A DNA stretch of 64,000 nt from contig JAIEMV010000018.1 in assembly GCA_019751875.1 (NCBI GenBank), positions 1-64,000 on the forward strand. The letters run 5' to 3'. Shown here one piece after another: positions 1-8,528 of the stretch (position 1 is its first letter; every line of letters starts with the position of its first letter). The position numbers and the translations under genes are program-made. The notes beneath the pieces were generated by a model that saw only the letters and a list, made by a program, of their open reading frames with translations, did no database searches and was not told the DNA's origin. Source of the DNA: Hyphomicrobium sp. (GTDB taxonomy: Bacteria > Pseudomonadota > Alphaproteobacteria > Rhizobiales > Hyphomicrobiaceae).

Positions 1-696
1 TCGCCCAAGGCTGCCTCCAAAAGTCAGCCTTGAATCAAGGTCCGAGTCCCCAGTCAAGCTTTGTCCACGAAACCTAATATCACTATGGCTCTTGCTCCTT
101 GGCATACCAATAAGTGCGCGATGCCTAAGAGCTGCCACTGCTAAGAACAGGTATCCCAGCAACTCTACTACCTCTTCCACAAAGACTTGTCGGGAAGATC
201 CGGCCCGACGTTCGATGTATTGGCCAAGTAGCACCAGCGCGCCAGCCGCAAAGAGGGGCCAAGCGTACCAGTTTGTCAGCAGGTTGAGCATGTCGCGGAA
301 ATGTTTGCGGTGGTGCCACAAATAGGCAAATATCAGTAAGCTCATGCCGACAAACAGAATTTCTTGCAGCCCCCGCTCTGCGATCCAGAGGTACCAGTGC
401 GGTCCTGGTAGTTTCTTCACGTCTGCCTCCCTCACGAAGGCCGTCGCCGCTAATAGTGCCAAAGCGCCTGCTGCATACCGGAGTGCTCCATGGCCCTTTC
501 GGTACGCGTCACAGAAGAGGGCGAAGCACGCAACAATGACAAGGATTGATACCGTCTCGAGACCCGCGTACTCCGAACTAAGGTTTTCTAGTTCAGCAGG
601 ATCTCCGGTGTAGAAAGAGATGGCGGCCCAGAGAGCTAGTAAGCTGGCCACAACGAAAATGGCTTTTTCGCCGGAATGGCAAAGAGCGCTCCGCAT
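1..696 (-). CDS. Multi-pass membrane protein of unknown function, 3' end outside window
   Basis: An uninterrupted reading frame of 232 codons enters from the left edge and begins at ATG 696. An in-frame GTG at 705 with GAGAGAG just upstream is an equally good start. About five or six hydrophobic helices alternate with short basic loops, for example around residues 10-27, 45-62, 70-80, 110-125 and 145-160. I do not recognise the family. Its place beside polysaccharide genes suggests an envelope role, but that is inference only. The C-terminus and stop codon lie beyond position 1, so the full length is unknown. Confidence 0.65.
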   Translation of the reverse strand, partial: MRSALCHSGEKAIFVVASLLALWAAISFYTGDPAELENLSSEYAGLETVSILVIVACFALFCDAYRKGHGALRYAAGALALLAATAFVREADVKKLPGPHWYLWIAERGLQEILFVGMSLLIFAYLWHHRKHFRDMLNLLTNWYAWPLFAAGALVLLGQYIERRAGSSRQVFVEEVVELLGYLFLAVAALRHRALIGMPRSKSHSDIRFRGQSLTGDSDLDSRLTFGGSLGR

Positions 697-1589
697 GTCC
701 TTCACTAAACTCTCTCCATGTCGCTCGTAGTAATCCTTGCAGATTGCGATGCCGTAAGCGGCTTCATTTGACTTCGGCTAGCGCTCAATCACAGTTCTAA
801 CGATGGGGGCATTCATCGTCCACGAGCTGAACTTGATTAGCACGTCGATGGGCGTGCTCCGAGCTAAGGTTTTCTAGGCTCTGCCGCCATGCTTTTGCAC
901 CGGAGACCCCTGCCCATAGCCGCCGAAACGAAAATGGCTCCAGCAAGCAATTGACCGCGGAGCCGCAAAGGTTTGATCTAGGGAATTTTTATCCGACATG
1001 GCGGTGACTATGGCTCTGACAGTCGAGAACTTGCGAGCATGTTTGCGGTCGGCGATCGCCTAGCGCGAACGGCATCAAATCCCTTGCGCCATTGAATTGC
1101 CGCAAATGAACGGAGGAAAGGATGATAAGAGCCGACACCCATGCATGCCACAGGCTCGATCTCGATGGGTTGCGCGCCATCGCAGTGGTTTCAGTGCAAT
1201 CGAAATCAGTGTCGCATGAATTGCCTACATGATTGGCTGGACAATACGAAGAGACGTCGACACCGCCGAACCCTCCAGGTGGGGAACCGCGAAATGGAAG
1301 AGTAGTTCTTGATGTTGCCGAGGACAAGTATTCACCGCGAAGACGGGGTGCCTGCCAAGACGGCCATGTTCCGTCTTTCGCGCTAACGCTCGCCACCCAG
1401 GCAAGCATCGGCATATCGATGCGCCTTCGGCGCATCACTTCGCGTCATTTTCCAGGCTGTGATCGGCGTGAGTTAGGGACCAACCGAGCAATGCCATGCT
1501 TGGAGAGTTCTTGTGCATATCAGATGACTTGTCTTCTTAAGGCCAAGAAGTTGTCGTAAGCTTCTCAAGTTTTAGAGAGGGTTGGCTGA
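697..1589. other. Gene-poor stretch with decayed DNA
   Basis: About 890 bases without an intact gene. The only recognisable item is the short acyltransferase-3 N-terminal stub at 1122-1232. Open frames on both strands over 989-1559 have no family resemblance and no convincing ribosome site, and I do not treat them as genes. The stretch ends in the cysC leader. Confidence 0.6.
1122..1232 (+). pseudogene. Truncated N-terminus of an acyltransferase-3 (OafA-type) gene
   Basis: A strong ribosome site (GGAGGAAAGG) precedes ATG 1122. The 36-residue frame contains RLDLDGLRAIAVVSV, which matches the first membrane segment of acyltransferase family 3 proteins that O-acetylate surface polysaccharides (typical start: DGLRAIAVLSV). 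The frame stops at TGA 1230 and nothing after it continues the family, which is normally 350-650 residues long. I read this as the remnant of a deleted polysaccharide acyltransferase. Confidence 0.6.
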
Positions 1590-2255
1590 ATGACGACACC
1601 GCTAACGCTGGATTCTGCAGCCAAAAACTGTGTCTGGGAGAAACCGTCCATCAGTCGGCAAGATCGAGCCATTCTCAATGGGCACCGCTCTTGTATTGTC
1701 TGGTTTACTGGGTTGTCTGGCTCCGGCAAATCGACTCTTGCTCGCCGTGTGGAAGAGGTTCTTTTTCGCAAAGGAATCCGCACTTTTGTACTGGACGGCG
1801 ACAACGTTCGGCACGGCCTTTGTTCCGATCTAGGCTTCGATGCAGGATCTCGAAAGGAGAACATTCGGCGGGTAGCCGAAGTCGCAAAAATGATGATGGA
1901 GTCCGGGATAGTCGTGCTCACAGCTTTCATTAGTCCTTTCGCCGAGGAGCGAAGACTGGCAAGGACGCTTGTGAACGAAGGTGATTTCTTTGAAATCTAC
2001 TGCAAGGCAAGTCTAGCGGAATGCGAAGCTCGCGACGTAAAGGGCTTTTACAAAAAAGCACGGCTGGGCCAGATCAAGAATTATACAGGCATCAATTCAC
2101 CGTATGAGATTCCTGATAATCCAGATCTCATTCTAGATACTGAATTAGAGGCGGTTGATGTTTCAGTAGCGCGTATCGTCGAATTTCTAGACGAAATGGC
2201 TCTTGTTTGTGCGCAGGCCCGCTTGAGCACGGCGCTTCCGTGGAGCGCACAATAG
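1590..2255 (+). CDS. cysC: Adenylylsulfate (APS) kinase
   Basis: Cytoplasmic kinase that phosphorylates APS with ATP to give PAPS, the sulfate donor for sulfotransferases. The Walker A loop GLSGSGKS lies at residues 41-48. It is followed by the family motifs LDGDNVRHGL and RRVAEVAKMM, and by the substrate-binding segment with FISPF and the CEARDVKGFYKKAR block. At 221 residues it is a stand-alone kinase, not a CysN-CysC fusion. GAGAGGG precedes ATG 1590. Lying in a glycosyltransferase cluster together with a sulfotransferase gene (4613-5302), it probably supplies PAPS for polysaccharide sulfation rather than for cysteine synthesis. Confidence 0.92.
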   Translation: MTTPLTLDSAAKNCVWEKPSISRQDRAILNGHRSCIVWFTGLSGSGKSTLARRVEEVLFRKGIRTFVLDGDNVRHGLCSDLGFDAGSRKENIRRVAEVAKMMMESGIVVLTAFISPFAEERRLARTLVNEGDFFEIYCKASLAECEARDVKGFYKKARLGQIKNYTGINSPYEIPDNPDLILDTELEAVDVSVARIVEFLDEMALVCAQARLSTALPWSAQ

Positions 2256-2562
2256 GCGGTCCAGCCGACAACACACCCTAGCCGTTGTTGCTCGAGCTTT
2301 GTTGTCCGGCACGTATGTGCACCGCGCACGATTTGATTGTGTGATGGATTGTGGCTTACTCTATCGACCACCAGCTCCGGAAACCTTGCCGGCAGCGCCT
2401 CCCATACGCTTCGCAACGACCAGCACAGATGCACTTTTAGATTGCTACCCGAGCCGTCACTAGGGCCTTGAATGCATGCTCGCTGGATCAGAAGAAAGGT
2501 TTTCTCACGCCCGCTGCCTACCTATGCGACCGTAGGTGTCGAATTACACTAAGGACAAGACT
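2256..2562. other. Intergenic, no gene seen
   Basis: About 300 bases between the APS kinase and GT25 genes with no supported frame, hairpin or recognised remnant. It may hold the promoter of the 2563-5302 group, but no clear element stands out. Confidence 0.5.
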
Positions 2563-3321
2563 ATGGAAATTAAAACATATCTTATCAACTTAGAGAAGGA
2601 CGTCGAACGGTTTCGAGCCATGGACCAGCGGTTGTCAGCGGCCGAGATCCCGTACGAACGATTTCCAGCACTGACAGCTGATAATTTGCCGAACTGGCTC
2701 AAACCCTATCTGTTAGATCGTCTGGGCAATAAACCGATCGAACTTTCCGATGGCGAGATTGGATGCTACGCAAGCCACCTTTCCGTGATGATGAAGTGCC
2801 TGGAGGACGGAGAAACGGTACTGGTTTTGGAGGATGATTTACAGTTTCCACCCAATTTTAAGTCCCTCATAAAGCTCTGCTTAAACTTCCAAACACCGTG
2901 GGACATGCTTCGCTTGAGCAGCAGCGACAAGCGACCTGTAATTTCGCTCGGCGAGCTAACGCCAGAGTATCAGGTCGTTGAATACCTGAGGGTGCCACCA
3001 AACCTCGGAGCCTATCTTGTCCGGCCCGTGGGGGCGCAAAAGTTTCTCTCTTGGTCTCAGCCTCGTTGGCGACCGGTCGATCAAGATTTGCGGCGACCAT
3101 GGGAAAACGACGTACATACGATCGGAATTTTCCCGAGGCCAGTTCTTCCCAATCAATTCCCCTCGAGCATCGATTCAATTGGGCCACGACGCAGAGGCCG
3201 AGCAAAGTATTCGCGAGATTCTCGGAACGGGGATAAATTACGAGGGTTGTTATACAATTTTCGAAGAATTGGAGTAAGCCGAACGCTACGCGCCTTAGCC
3301 GCTCGTGCCGTCCATTTTTAA
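2563..3321 (+). CDS. Glycosyltransferase family 25 (LPS/glycan biosynthesis)
   Basis: Begins with the typical GT25 start IKTYLINLEKDVERF, then LSDGEIGCYASHLSV and the acidic VLVLEDDLQF motif (about residue 95), which matches the family's nucleotide-sugar and metal site. The C-terminal half has PVDQDLRRPW, where family members place a similar PVD-D motif. I prefer ATG 2563 to an upstream GTG at 2536, because AAGGA lies seven bases before 2563 and the protein then starts at the conserved strand. It has 252 residues, normal for the family. It probably adds a hexose to a surface glycan. The region from here to about 5.3 kb is AT-richer than the rest of the window. Confidence 0.85.
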   Translation: MEIKTYLINLEKDVERFRAMDQRLSAAEIPYERFPALTADNLPNWLKPYLLDRLGNKPIELSDGEIGCYASHLSVMMKCLEDGETVLVLEDDLQFPPNFKSLIKLCLNFQTPWDMLRLSSSDKRPVISLGELTPEYQVVEYLRVPPNLGAYLVRPVGAQKFLSWSQPRWRPVDQDLRRPWENDVHTIGIFPRPVLPNQFPSSIDSIGPRRRGRAKYSRDSRNGDKLRGLLYNFRRIGVSRTLRALAARAVHF

Positions 3322-3415
3322 TTCTCTGACACCGCAATCCTCGATTGCCCGTCCCACCGCTAATCAACACCAGTCTAATCCACGAGAATTAGGCAGTAAC
3401 GGAGCCTGAGGTGTC

Positions 3416-4534
3416 ATGCCGAGCCCCCACTCTAGGACCGCCGTCATTTTTGCCCCTAACACAAGAAACTTAGGAATGTATAGTGTCGACTTGGCTGGTT
3501 ATCAGATTCTACGAACCTCTGCGAACTGCGTGGATTTCTTTGCGGAATGCAGGCCCAACGTCAGAGAATTCAAATATGGTTGCATGACTCTCAATCGCTA
3601 CACCTCGCAAGATCAATTATCTGACTACGATACAATTGTTTACTGGGGTGACTTCACCACTTCTTATTCGTACGGCAGACGTGAGTACTTCAACATGACG
3701 GCTACCACGTTCTTTCCGTACTCAAAAACACTTATTAAGATGGGCGCAACGCGAAGTCGGGTTCAAAGACAAGTGGTGCATCGCTGGGAACAACTATATT
3801 TGCCGCAATTCAAAAATAAACGATACTATTCCGTAGGCCAAAACTTTCAAACCATGACAAAGCCTATCTTCGATACTCTATGTAGCACAAAACAGGATAA
3901 ATATCGCCAATTTGGATATATTCTTCCAAGAGACAGCGTCTCTTTGAACAATTTGAACTTGATCTTCGATGACCGCTCGCCGCGTCCAAACTTGCACCAG
4001 ATCTGCGACGTGGCTTTTTTAATGAGTGGGCTGCCCAAAACGCCGCCGAAAGGCCTTCAGAGCAAGACTGTCGGAGTCTATTTTCGTCGATCTAAGATAA
4101 GCAATGTCACCGAACTGTTGAACGCGCTTTCTAAGCACGCAAACGTTGTTCTATTTACGGACTGGATTGGTGAGGGGATAGACTTCGAGGCGGCTTTTCA
4201 AAAGAATATCACACGTATACGGGAGTGCCACTTTATAGTTTCAGACACTTATCACTTTCTAATCAATGCCCTTCGGGAGGGTCGACCGGTGATCGGCCTA
4301 GGTAACGCTCAATCCGAGCAGGTGAGCACGACGGGTGATTTCAAAAAGAAGGTTCTATTTTCTGATGCGGGATTGACTGAATACTACATAGAGCTATCGA
4401 GCCACTTTCTCTCTAGAAGTGAAATCGATGAGACTTTGCGGCTCGCAGGGGCACTGGGTGAAGATTACTGGAAGTGCTATCGTTTTGATCGAGATACGGT
4501 TATTCAGCAGATCAAGGAGGCGCTGGCCGTCTAA
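3416..4534 (+). CDS. Putative polysaccharide pyruvyl-transferase-like protein
   Basis: 372 residues, starting at ATG 3416 after GAGGTGTC. The C-terminal half has the Rossmann-like arrangement of pyruvyl and glycosyl transferases. The segment HFIVSDTYHFLINALREGRP followed by VIGLG (about residue 283 onward) resembles the substrate-binding loop in polysaccharide pyruvyl transferases, where a Ser/Thr-x-x-His stretch precedes a small-residue loop and PVIxL. The N-terminal half has no motif I recognise. It lies between GT25 and a sulfotransferase gene, which fits a role in decorating a surface polysaccharide. The assignment rests on one motif and context. A family-level glycosyltransferase is the main alternative. 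Confidence 0.5.
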   Translation: MPSPHSRTAVIFAPNTRNLGMYSVDLAGYQILRTSANCVDFFAECRPNVREFKYGCMTLNRYTSQDQLSDYDTIVYWGDFTTSYSYGRREYFNMTATTFFPYSKTLIKMGATRSRVQRQVVHRWEQLYLPQFKNKRYYSVGQNFQTMTKPIFDTLCSTKQDKYRQFGYILPRDSVSLNNLNLIFDDRSPRPNLHQICDVAFLMSGLPKTPPKGLQSKTVGVYFRRSKISNVTELLNALSKHANVVLFTDWIGEGIDFEAAFQKNITRIRECHFIVSDTYHFLINALREGRPVIGLGNAQSEQVSTTGDFKKKVLFSDAGLTEYYIELSSHFLSRSEIDETLRLAGALGEDYWKCYRFDRDTVIQQIKEALAV

Positions 4535-4612
4535 AGCCTAGCTGCTCACACACCAATCCATTGTCAGGGCAGGCCCCGTTGCGGCGGATGCAGCACAATC
4601 AACGGAGATAAC

Positions 4613-5302
4613 ATGTCATCGAGCAAAATTTTCGGCGTCGGATTGCAAAAGACAGGGACAAAGTCTTTGCAGATTGGACTTGGATTGCTTGGCCTGCGGT
4701 GTAAACACGGTCTCCGCATCAACCGTCCGCCGAGAAGCATAACAATAGAGCCCCCGCTCACCAATGAAAAGGTTTTCATCGAATGTTCGAAGCATATCAA
4801 GGGTGCGGAAGCATTTTGTGATATTCCCTGGGCAATGCTTTTTCGGGAATTCGACGATAGGTTTCCCGGATCAAAATTTATTCTTACCGTAAGGGATTCG
4901 GAGCGTTGGCGTAAGAGTCTCGAAAAGCATCTAAATACTGAGAAGAGGGCAGGCAGCGATATACATACCTGGATTTATGGCGATGCTGCTAAAATCGGGG
5001 ATTTTGAACGCTGTGTCGAAATATACGAAGATCATAATGAAGCTGTTCGATCCCACTTCCGGGGACGACCCGATGATTTCTTGGAAATCGACATCACCAA
5101 AGAGGACGTATGGCCGCCTCTCTGCCGATTTCTCGGACTTCCGGTCCCTAAAGAGGAGTTCCCACATGTCAATGCCACAGGTCGAATAAACAGAGACGCT
5201 CGTCGTTCGACGCGGCTGCAGCGCTGGATCAGTGAGAGAGAGATCCGCTTGAAGCGGCGATTCAGAATCGCGAAAACATCGCTTCGACGCATCTCGGATT
5301 AA
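4613..5302 (+). CDS. PAPS-dependent sulfotransferase family protein
   Basis: 229 residues. The N-terminal loop VGLQKTGTKSL (residues 8-18) is the 5'-phosphosulfate-binding motif of P-loop sulfotransferases. KFILTVRDSERWRKSL (about 86-101) fits the 3'-phosphate-binding strand and helix. GGAGATAAC lies directly before ATG 4613. The enzyme would transfer sulfate from PAPS to a hydroxyl or amino group, most plausibly on the glycan made by neighbouring genes. The PAPS source would be the APS kinase at 1590-2255. The acceptor cannot be read from the sequence. The very basic C-terminus (about residues 195-225, rich in Arg and Lys) is unusual and might contact the membrane. Confidence 0.8.
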   Translation: MSSSKIFGVGLQKTGTKSLQIGLGLLGLRCKHGLRINRPPRSITIEPPLTNEKVFIECSKHIKGAEAFCDIPWAMLFREFDDRFPGSKFILTVRDSERWRKSLEKHLNTEKRAGSDIHTWIYGDAAKIGDFERCVEIYEDHNEAVRSHFRGRPDDFLEIDITKEDVWPPLCRFLGLPVPKEEFPHVNATGRINRDARRSTRLQRWISEREIRLKRRFRIAKTSLRRISD

Positions 5303-5710
5303 ACTTTACGACGAGTGCGATTTGGACACATAGCATTGGCGTCCTTATGAGCTGCCCGAAGGCTTCGGCAGAGCGGCTTCCAAGCCATGGACACATGAGG
5401 TTCTTGCCGCACTGCCCCGACACGTCGACCTAGCTCGGCGCAGGCGCAAGAGCAGAACACCGTGGCTCGGCAAAGGGAGCAAGTCGTGCATGATCGGTTC
5501 CAAAAAGGGCACGAGGTTCACATCGAACGCACGGGATCTCGATCCGACCTTCCAGGCCCCACAAGCTGGGCTGCGGTGAGCGCACGCGTTATCAACTGAT
5601 TGTCGCTTGGCGGGATCGTGGCGGATATTGACAGTTTCATTGTTTATCCACAGTCTGCCAACACTAGATTTCGCCCATTGATTTGAGTACACAATATTCC
5701 GGAGGGCATT
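5303..5710. other. Intergenic, no gene seen
   Basis: About 400 bases between the sulfotransferase and GT2 genes. Neither strand gives a frame with family resemblance or a ribosome site, and I saw no clear promoter or terminator. Confidence 0.5.
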
Positions 5711-6625
5711 TTGGTTCTTCCTCTCGCAGCCACATCAGGGCGCGACGGCAAACTGCCGATATCCTGCTTTATCATCGCCAAGAACGAGGCCCATCGGATC
5801 GAGCGTTGCATCACGTCCGTGATCGATTGGGTTGACGAGGTCGTCGTTGTGGAGGCGGGCAGTAGCGACGCAACGATCCAAGTTGCAAAGAGCGCCGGTG
5901 CCAAAGTTGTTCATAACGACTGGGAAGGGTTCGGACAACAGAAGCGATTTGCGGAAGACCAATGTCGCAACACGTGGGTCCTCAATCTTGATGCAGACGA
6001 AGTAGCGACCCCCGAGCTGCGATCTGAACTCGCGGCGATCTTCAGTTCGGGTCAACCAGAGTTCGCATCGTACTGGATGGATGTTCACATCGTCTATCCC
6101 GGGTGGCTGAAGCCAAGGCTATGGGCCAGTGATCACAAGTGCATCAGGTTCTATGATCGGTCGCGGGTCCGATTCCGGAACTCAGCCCTGCATGACTCCG
6201 TTGAACCCGGAGACTATCCCGTTGGCCGACTGTCCAGCGTGCTTTGGCATCACACCTTTACATCACTCGAGGATCTCAGTGCAAAATGCGACGAGCGGGC
6301 AACGTTCAGCGCCTTGCACTCGTCGCGACGGTCGCCAGCCAAGCTGTATCTTCGGTCATTGATTGAATGGCCCCTGGTGTTCGTCAAATATTACCTCTTC
6401 CGCCGACATTTTACCGGCGGGCAGATTGGATTTCGTTACTGCGCGATTATGGCCCGCTACCGTCGCAAACGCATCGTGCGGATGATCGCACGTACAAAGA
6501 GCCAGCAACTGGATGATACCCCGGATAAGTCCTTGGAAAATCGGTCCAACATTGAGCATAACCTAGTGCCAACCACGATCGCCGTGAACTTGGAGTCGAA
6601 GTCGCGACGGTTGTCGGTAGCATAA
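5711..6625 (+). CDS. Glycosyltransferase family 2, WaaE/KdtX-like
   Basis: 304 residues. LPISCFIIAKNEAHRIERCI opens the GT2 fold, EAGSSDAT follows, and LNLDADEV (about residue 93) is the acidic nucleotide-sugar and metal motif. The FYDRSRVRF and LWHHTF segments match the LPS-core beta-1,4-glucosyltransferase branch. No ATG fits. TTG 5711 sits five bases after GGAGGG and is taken as the start. A close paralogue lies at 20842-21729 and shares most of these motifs (VDEV.V.., FGQQKR.AEDQCR, HDSV.PG.YPV), so the two arose by duplication. The C-terminal 45 residues after the conserved helix differ between the copies. Confidence 0.85.
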   Translation: MVLPLAATSGRDGKLPISCFIIAKNEAHRIERCITSVIDWVDEVVVVEAGSSDATIQVAKSAGAKVVHNDWEGFGQQKRFAEDQCRNTWVLNLDADEVATPELRSELAAIFSSGQPEFASYWMDVHIVYPGWLKPRLWASDHKCIRFYDRSRVRFRNSALHDSVEPGDYPVGRLSSVLWHHTFTSLEDLSAKCDERATFSALHSSRRSPAKLYLRSLIEWPLVFVKYYLFRRHFTGGQIGFRYCAIMARYRRKRIVRMIARTKSQQLDDTPDKSLENRSNIEHNLVPTTIAVNLESKSRRLSVA

Positions 6626-6799
6626 AGTTACTATCGGGGCGCGCGAGCACTAGCGCACAATCAGATCATATACGGCCGCTTCGGGAGCGATCGGGTCTTC
6701 TAATTACTGTCATGCAGGCTGCTTGACCGCTGCAAGGTCCTGCTGACACGACTCTATCACCGGATGACACGACCGTCGGCGGGGAGTCTGATCGGTGCT

Positions 6800-7075
6800 T
6801 CAGCCTTCGCGCAGTGCACGCCTGAACTGGTCGGCCTGGGGTTTGATGAGGTATTGTCTGGACATAAACCTCGACAGGCTCCCGGGAACGATCTTGGCAT
6901 CCTGCAGCTTCTGCATTTCTTCCGAACTGACCGACACTCGGGCCACTGTGTCCGTCCTGAGTCACTGTGGGACATATCGGCACCCACTCGCGTCATCCCA
7001 CGATTTCCGGTGCCAGCTGGTTGTGAAGGCCCAGTGAAGCGGAGGGTGCTTTTCTGGCCGACCGACTCCTCCAAG
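6800..7075 (-). pseudogene. Decayed C-terminal fragment of a second HlyD-family adaptor gene
   Basis: On the minus strand this stretch is a visibly diverged copy of the last 90 or so codons of the intact adaptor gene at 7215-8528. The pieces SVGQKSTLRFTG, TRVGADMSHSDSGR and VEVYVQT align in order with SVGQKSMLRFSG, TRVGADLSKSESGR and VEVFVET of the intact protein, but in different frames, so at least one frameshift separates them. The ending ArgGluGly-stop is still recognisable at about 6800. Nothing upstream of 7075 continues the gene. It looks like the leftover of a tandem duplication or of a second secretion operon. Confidence 0.75.
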
Positions 7076-7214
7076 CTGCACGCGGTTCATTTGATACTGA
7101 CATGAGGAGCCCGCGGCATGCGCCGCTGTCCTCAGTCAACCTCGTCACCTATCACGGTCAGCGAGTTATATCGAGGCGTAGATCGCCTGCAGACGCAGGC
7201 AAGAGATCCGTCTT

Positions 7215-8528
7215 TTAGCCTTCCCGAAGCGCCCGCCTGAACTGATCGGCAATGGGTTTCACCAAGTATGACATCGCCGTGTACGTGTTGGTTTCAACAA
7301 ACACCTCAACGGGCATGCCTGGAACGATTTTGGCTTCTTTGATTTTCGTTCGTTCTGCAGCATCCACCGATATTCGGGCCATGAAATACTGGGCGCGCCC
7401 GGACTCGCTCTTGGACAGATCAGCACCGACACGCGTCACAGTGCCAGCGATCTCGGGCGCCAGCTGGTTGTGCAGACCGGAAAAGCGCAGCATGCTCTTC
7501 TGCCCGACGCTCACCTGACTGATGTCGTTTGGCTCGATCGCGACCTCAACGCTAAGGTCGTCTCCGTCGGGAACGATCAACATGATCTGTTCGCCGGGTG
7601 CAAGAACACCCCCGACCGTATGAACCGACAATTCATGTACAAAGCCTGTCTGCGGTGAACGGATATCGGTCCGCTTGAGTTGGTCTTGTGCTGCGATCTG
7701 CCGCTCTTTGAGTTCGACGAGCTTGGTCTGAGTTTCGCGCCGTTCGTTGACCGATACTGTCCTTAGCTGCTGGAAGTGGTTGGACTTCTGGAGCTCGATC
7801 TCCGCAATGCGCCCTCTGGCTTGCGCAGCTGATGCGCGGAGCTGACTGTGTTGTCCGACGAGACGCGCTTCCTCACGCTTTCTCTCAACCATCTTCGTTT
7901 TTGGAACGAGTTGCTTGCTCTCGAGCTGTTCCAGACCGTCGATTTCGGAGCGTATGAAATTGATCTCCTTCTTGGTCGCTTTGATCTGCTCCTCAAGGCC
8001 AGCAGCTTCTTCCTTCAGCTGCGTGATTCTCTCCTCGTATTGGGAGTTCTGGCTGCTGCACGTCGACCGCCGCGCGTCATACGCGATCTTTTCAGTTACA
8101 TAAAGCGTCGCGACAGACGGATCATTCCCACGATCCGCGAAGCGCCTCGGAAAGGCAAAGTCGGGTAGATCGCTCGTCAGCGGTCCAGCCGAGAGCTCGA
8201 GTTCAAGCCGTGCATCCCGCATCTCGAGTTCATCAATCTGTTGATTGATGATTTGCAGGTTCGCGCGCGCCATGGTCTGATCGAGCTTCACGAGAATGTC
8301 GCCCACCTGGACCTTCGCGCCGTCTTTGACGAGGATTTCCCCGACAATCCCGCCGCTGGCATGCTGAACGCGTTTCACGCTGGACTCGACCACGACCGTC
8401 CCGGTCGCGACGACGGCTCCGGAAAGTTGCACCGTAGCGGCCCATGCGGCCGCGCCCCCAAGGCCCAGGAGTAGAGTGGCAAGCCCCAGGCGGCGATAGG
8501 AGCGGATGCTTTGATCAATGTCAGTCAT
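7215..8528 (-). CDS. HlyD-family type I secretion membrane-fusion (adaptor) protein
   Basis: Inner-membrane anchored periplasmic adaptor linking the ABC ATPase to an outer-membrane TolC-type channel. A short cytoplasmic N-terminus is followed by one membrane helix (about residues 15-33). Next come a lipoyl half (GGIVGEILVKDGAKVQVGD), a long coiled coil (about 130-280, rich in Glu, Lys and Gln), then the second lipoyl half and beta-barrel domain ending LVKPIADQFRRALREG. I start at ATG 8528 because it overlaps the stop of the upstream ABC gene by eight bases, the usual coupled arrangement. A longer frame to 8579 exists. No TolC gene is present in the window. Confidence 0.92.
   Translation of the reverse strand: MTDIDQSIRSYRRLGLATLLLGLGGAAAWAATVQLSGAVVATGTVVVESSVKRVQHASGGIVGEILVKDGAKVQVGDILVKLDQTMARANLQIINQQIDELEMRDARLELELSAGPLTSDLPDFAFPRRFADRGNDPSVATLYVTEKIAYDARRSTCSSQNSQYEERITQLKEEAAGLEEQIKATKKEINFIRSEIDGLEQLESKQLVPKTKMVERKREEARLVGQHSQLRASAAQARGRIAEIELQKSNHFQQLRTVSVNERRETQTKLVELKERQIAAQDQLKRTDIRSPQTGFVHELSVHTVGGVLAPGEQIMLIVPDGDDLSVEVAIEPNDISQVSVGQKSMLRFSGLHNQLAPEIAGTVTRVGADLSKSESGRAQYFMARISVDAAERTKIKEAKIVPGMPVEVFVETNTYTAMSYLVKPIADQFRRALREG

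Noticed and set aside
989-1438. A 149-codon minus-strand open frame in the left gap
   Set aside because: No recognisable domain, and the acyltransferase-3 stub lies on the other strand within it.
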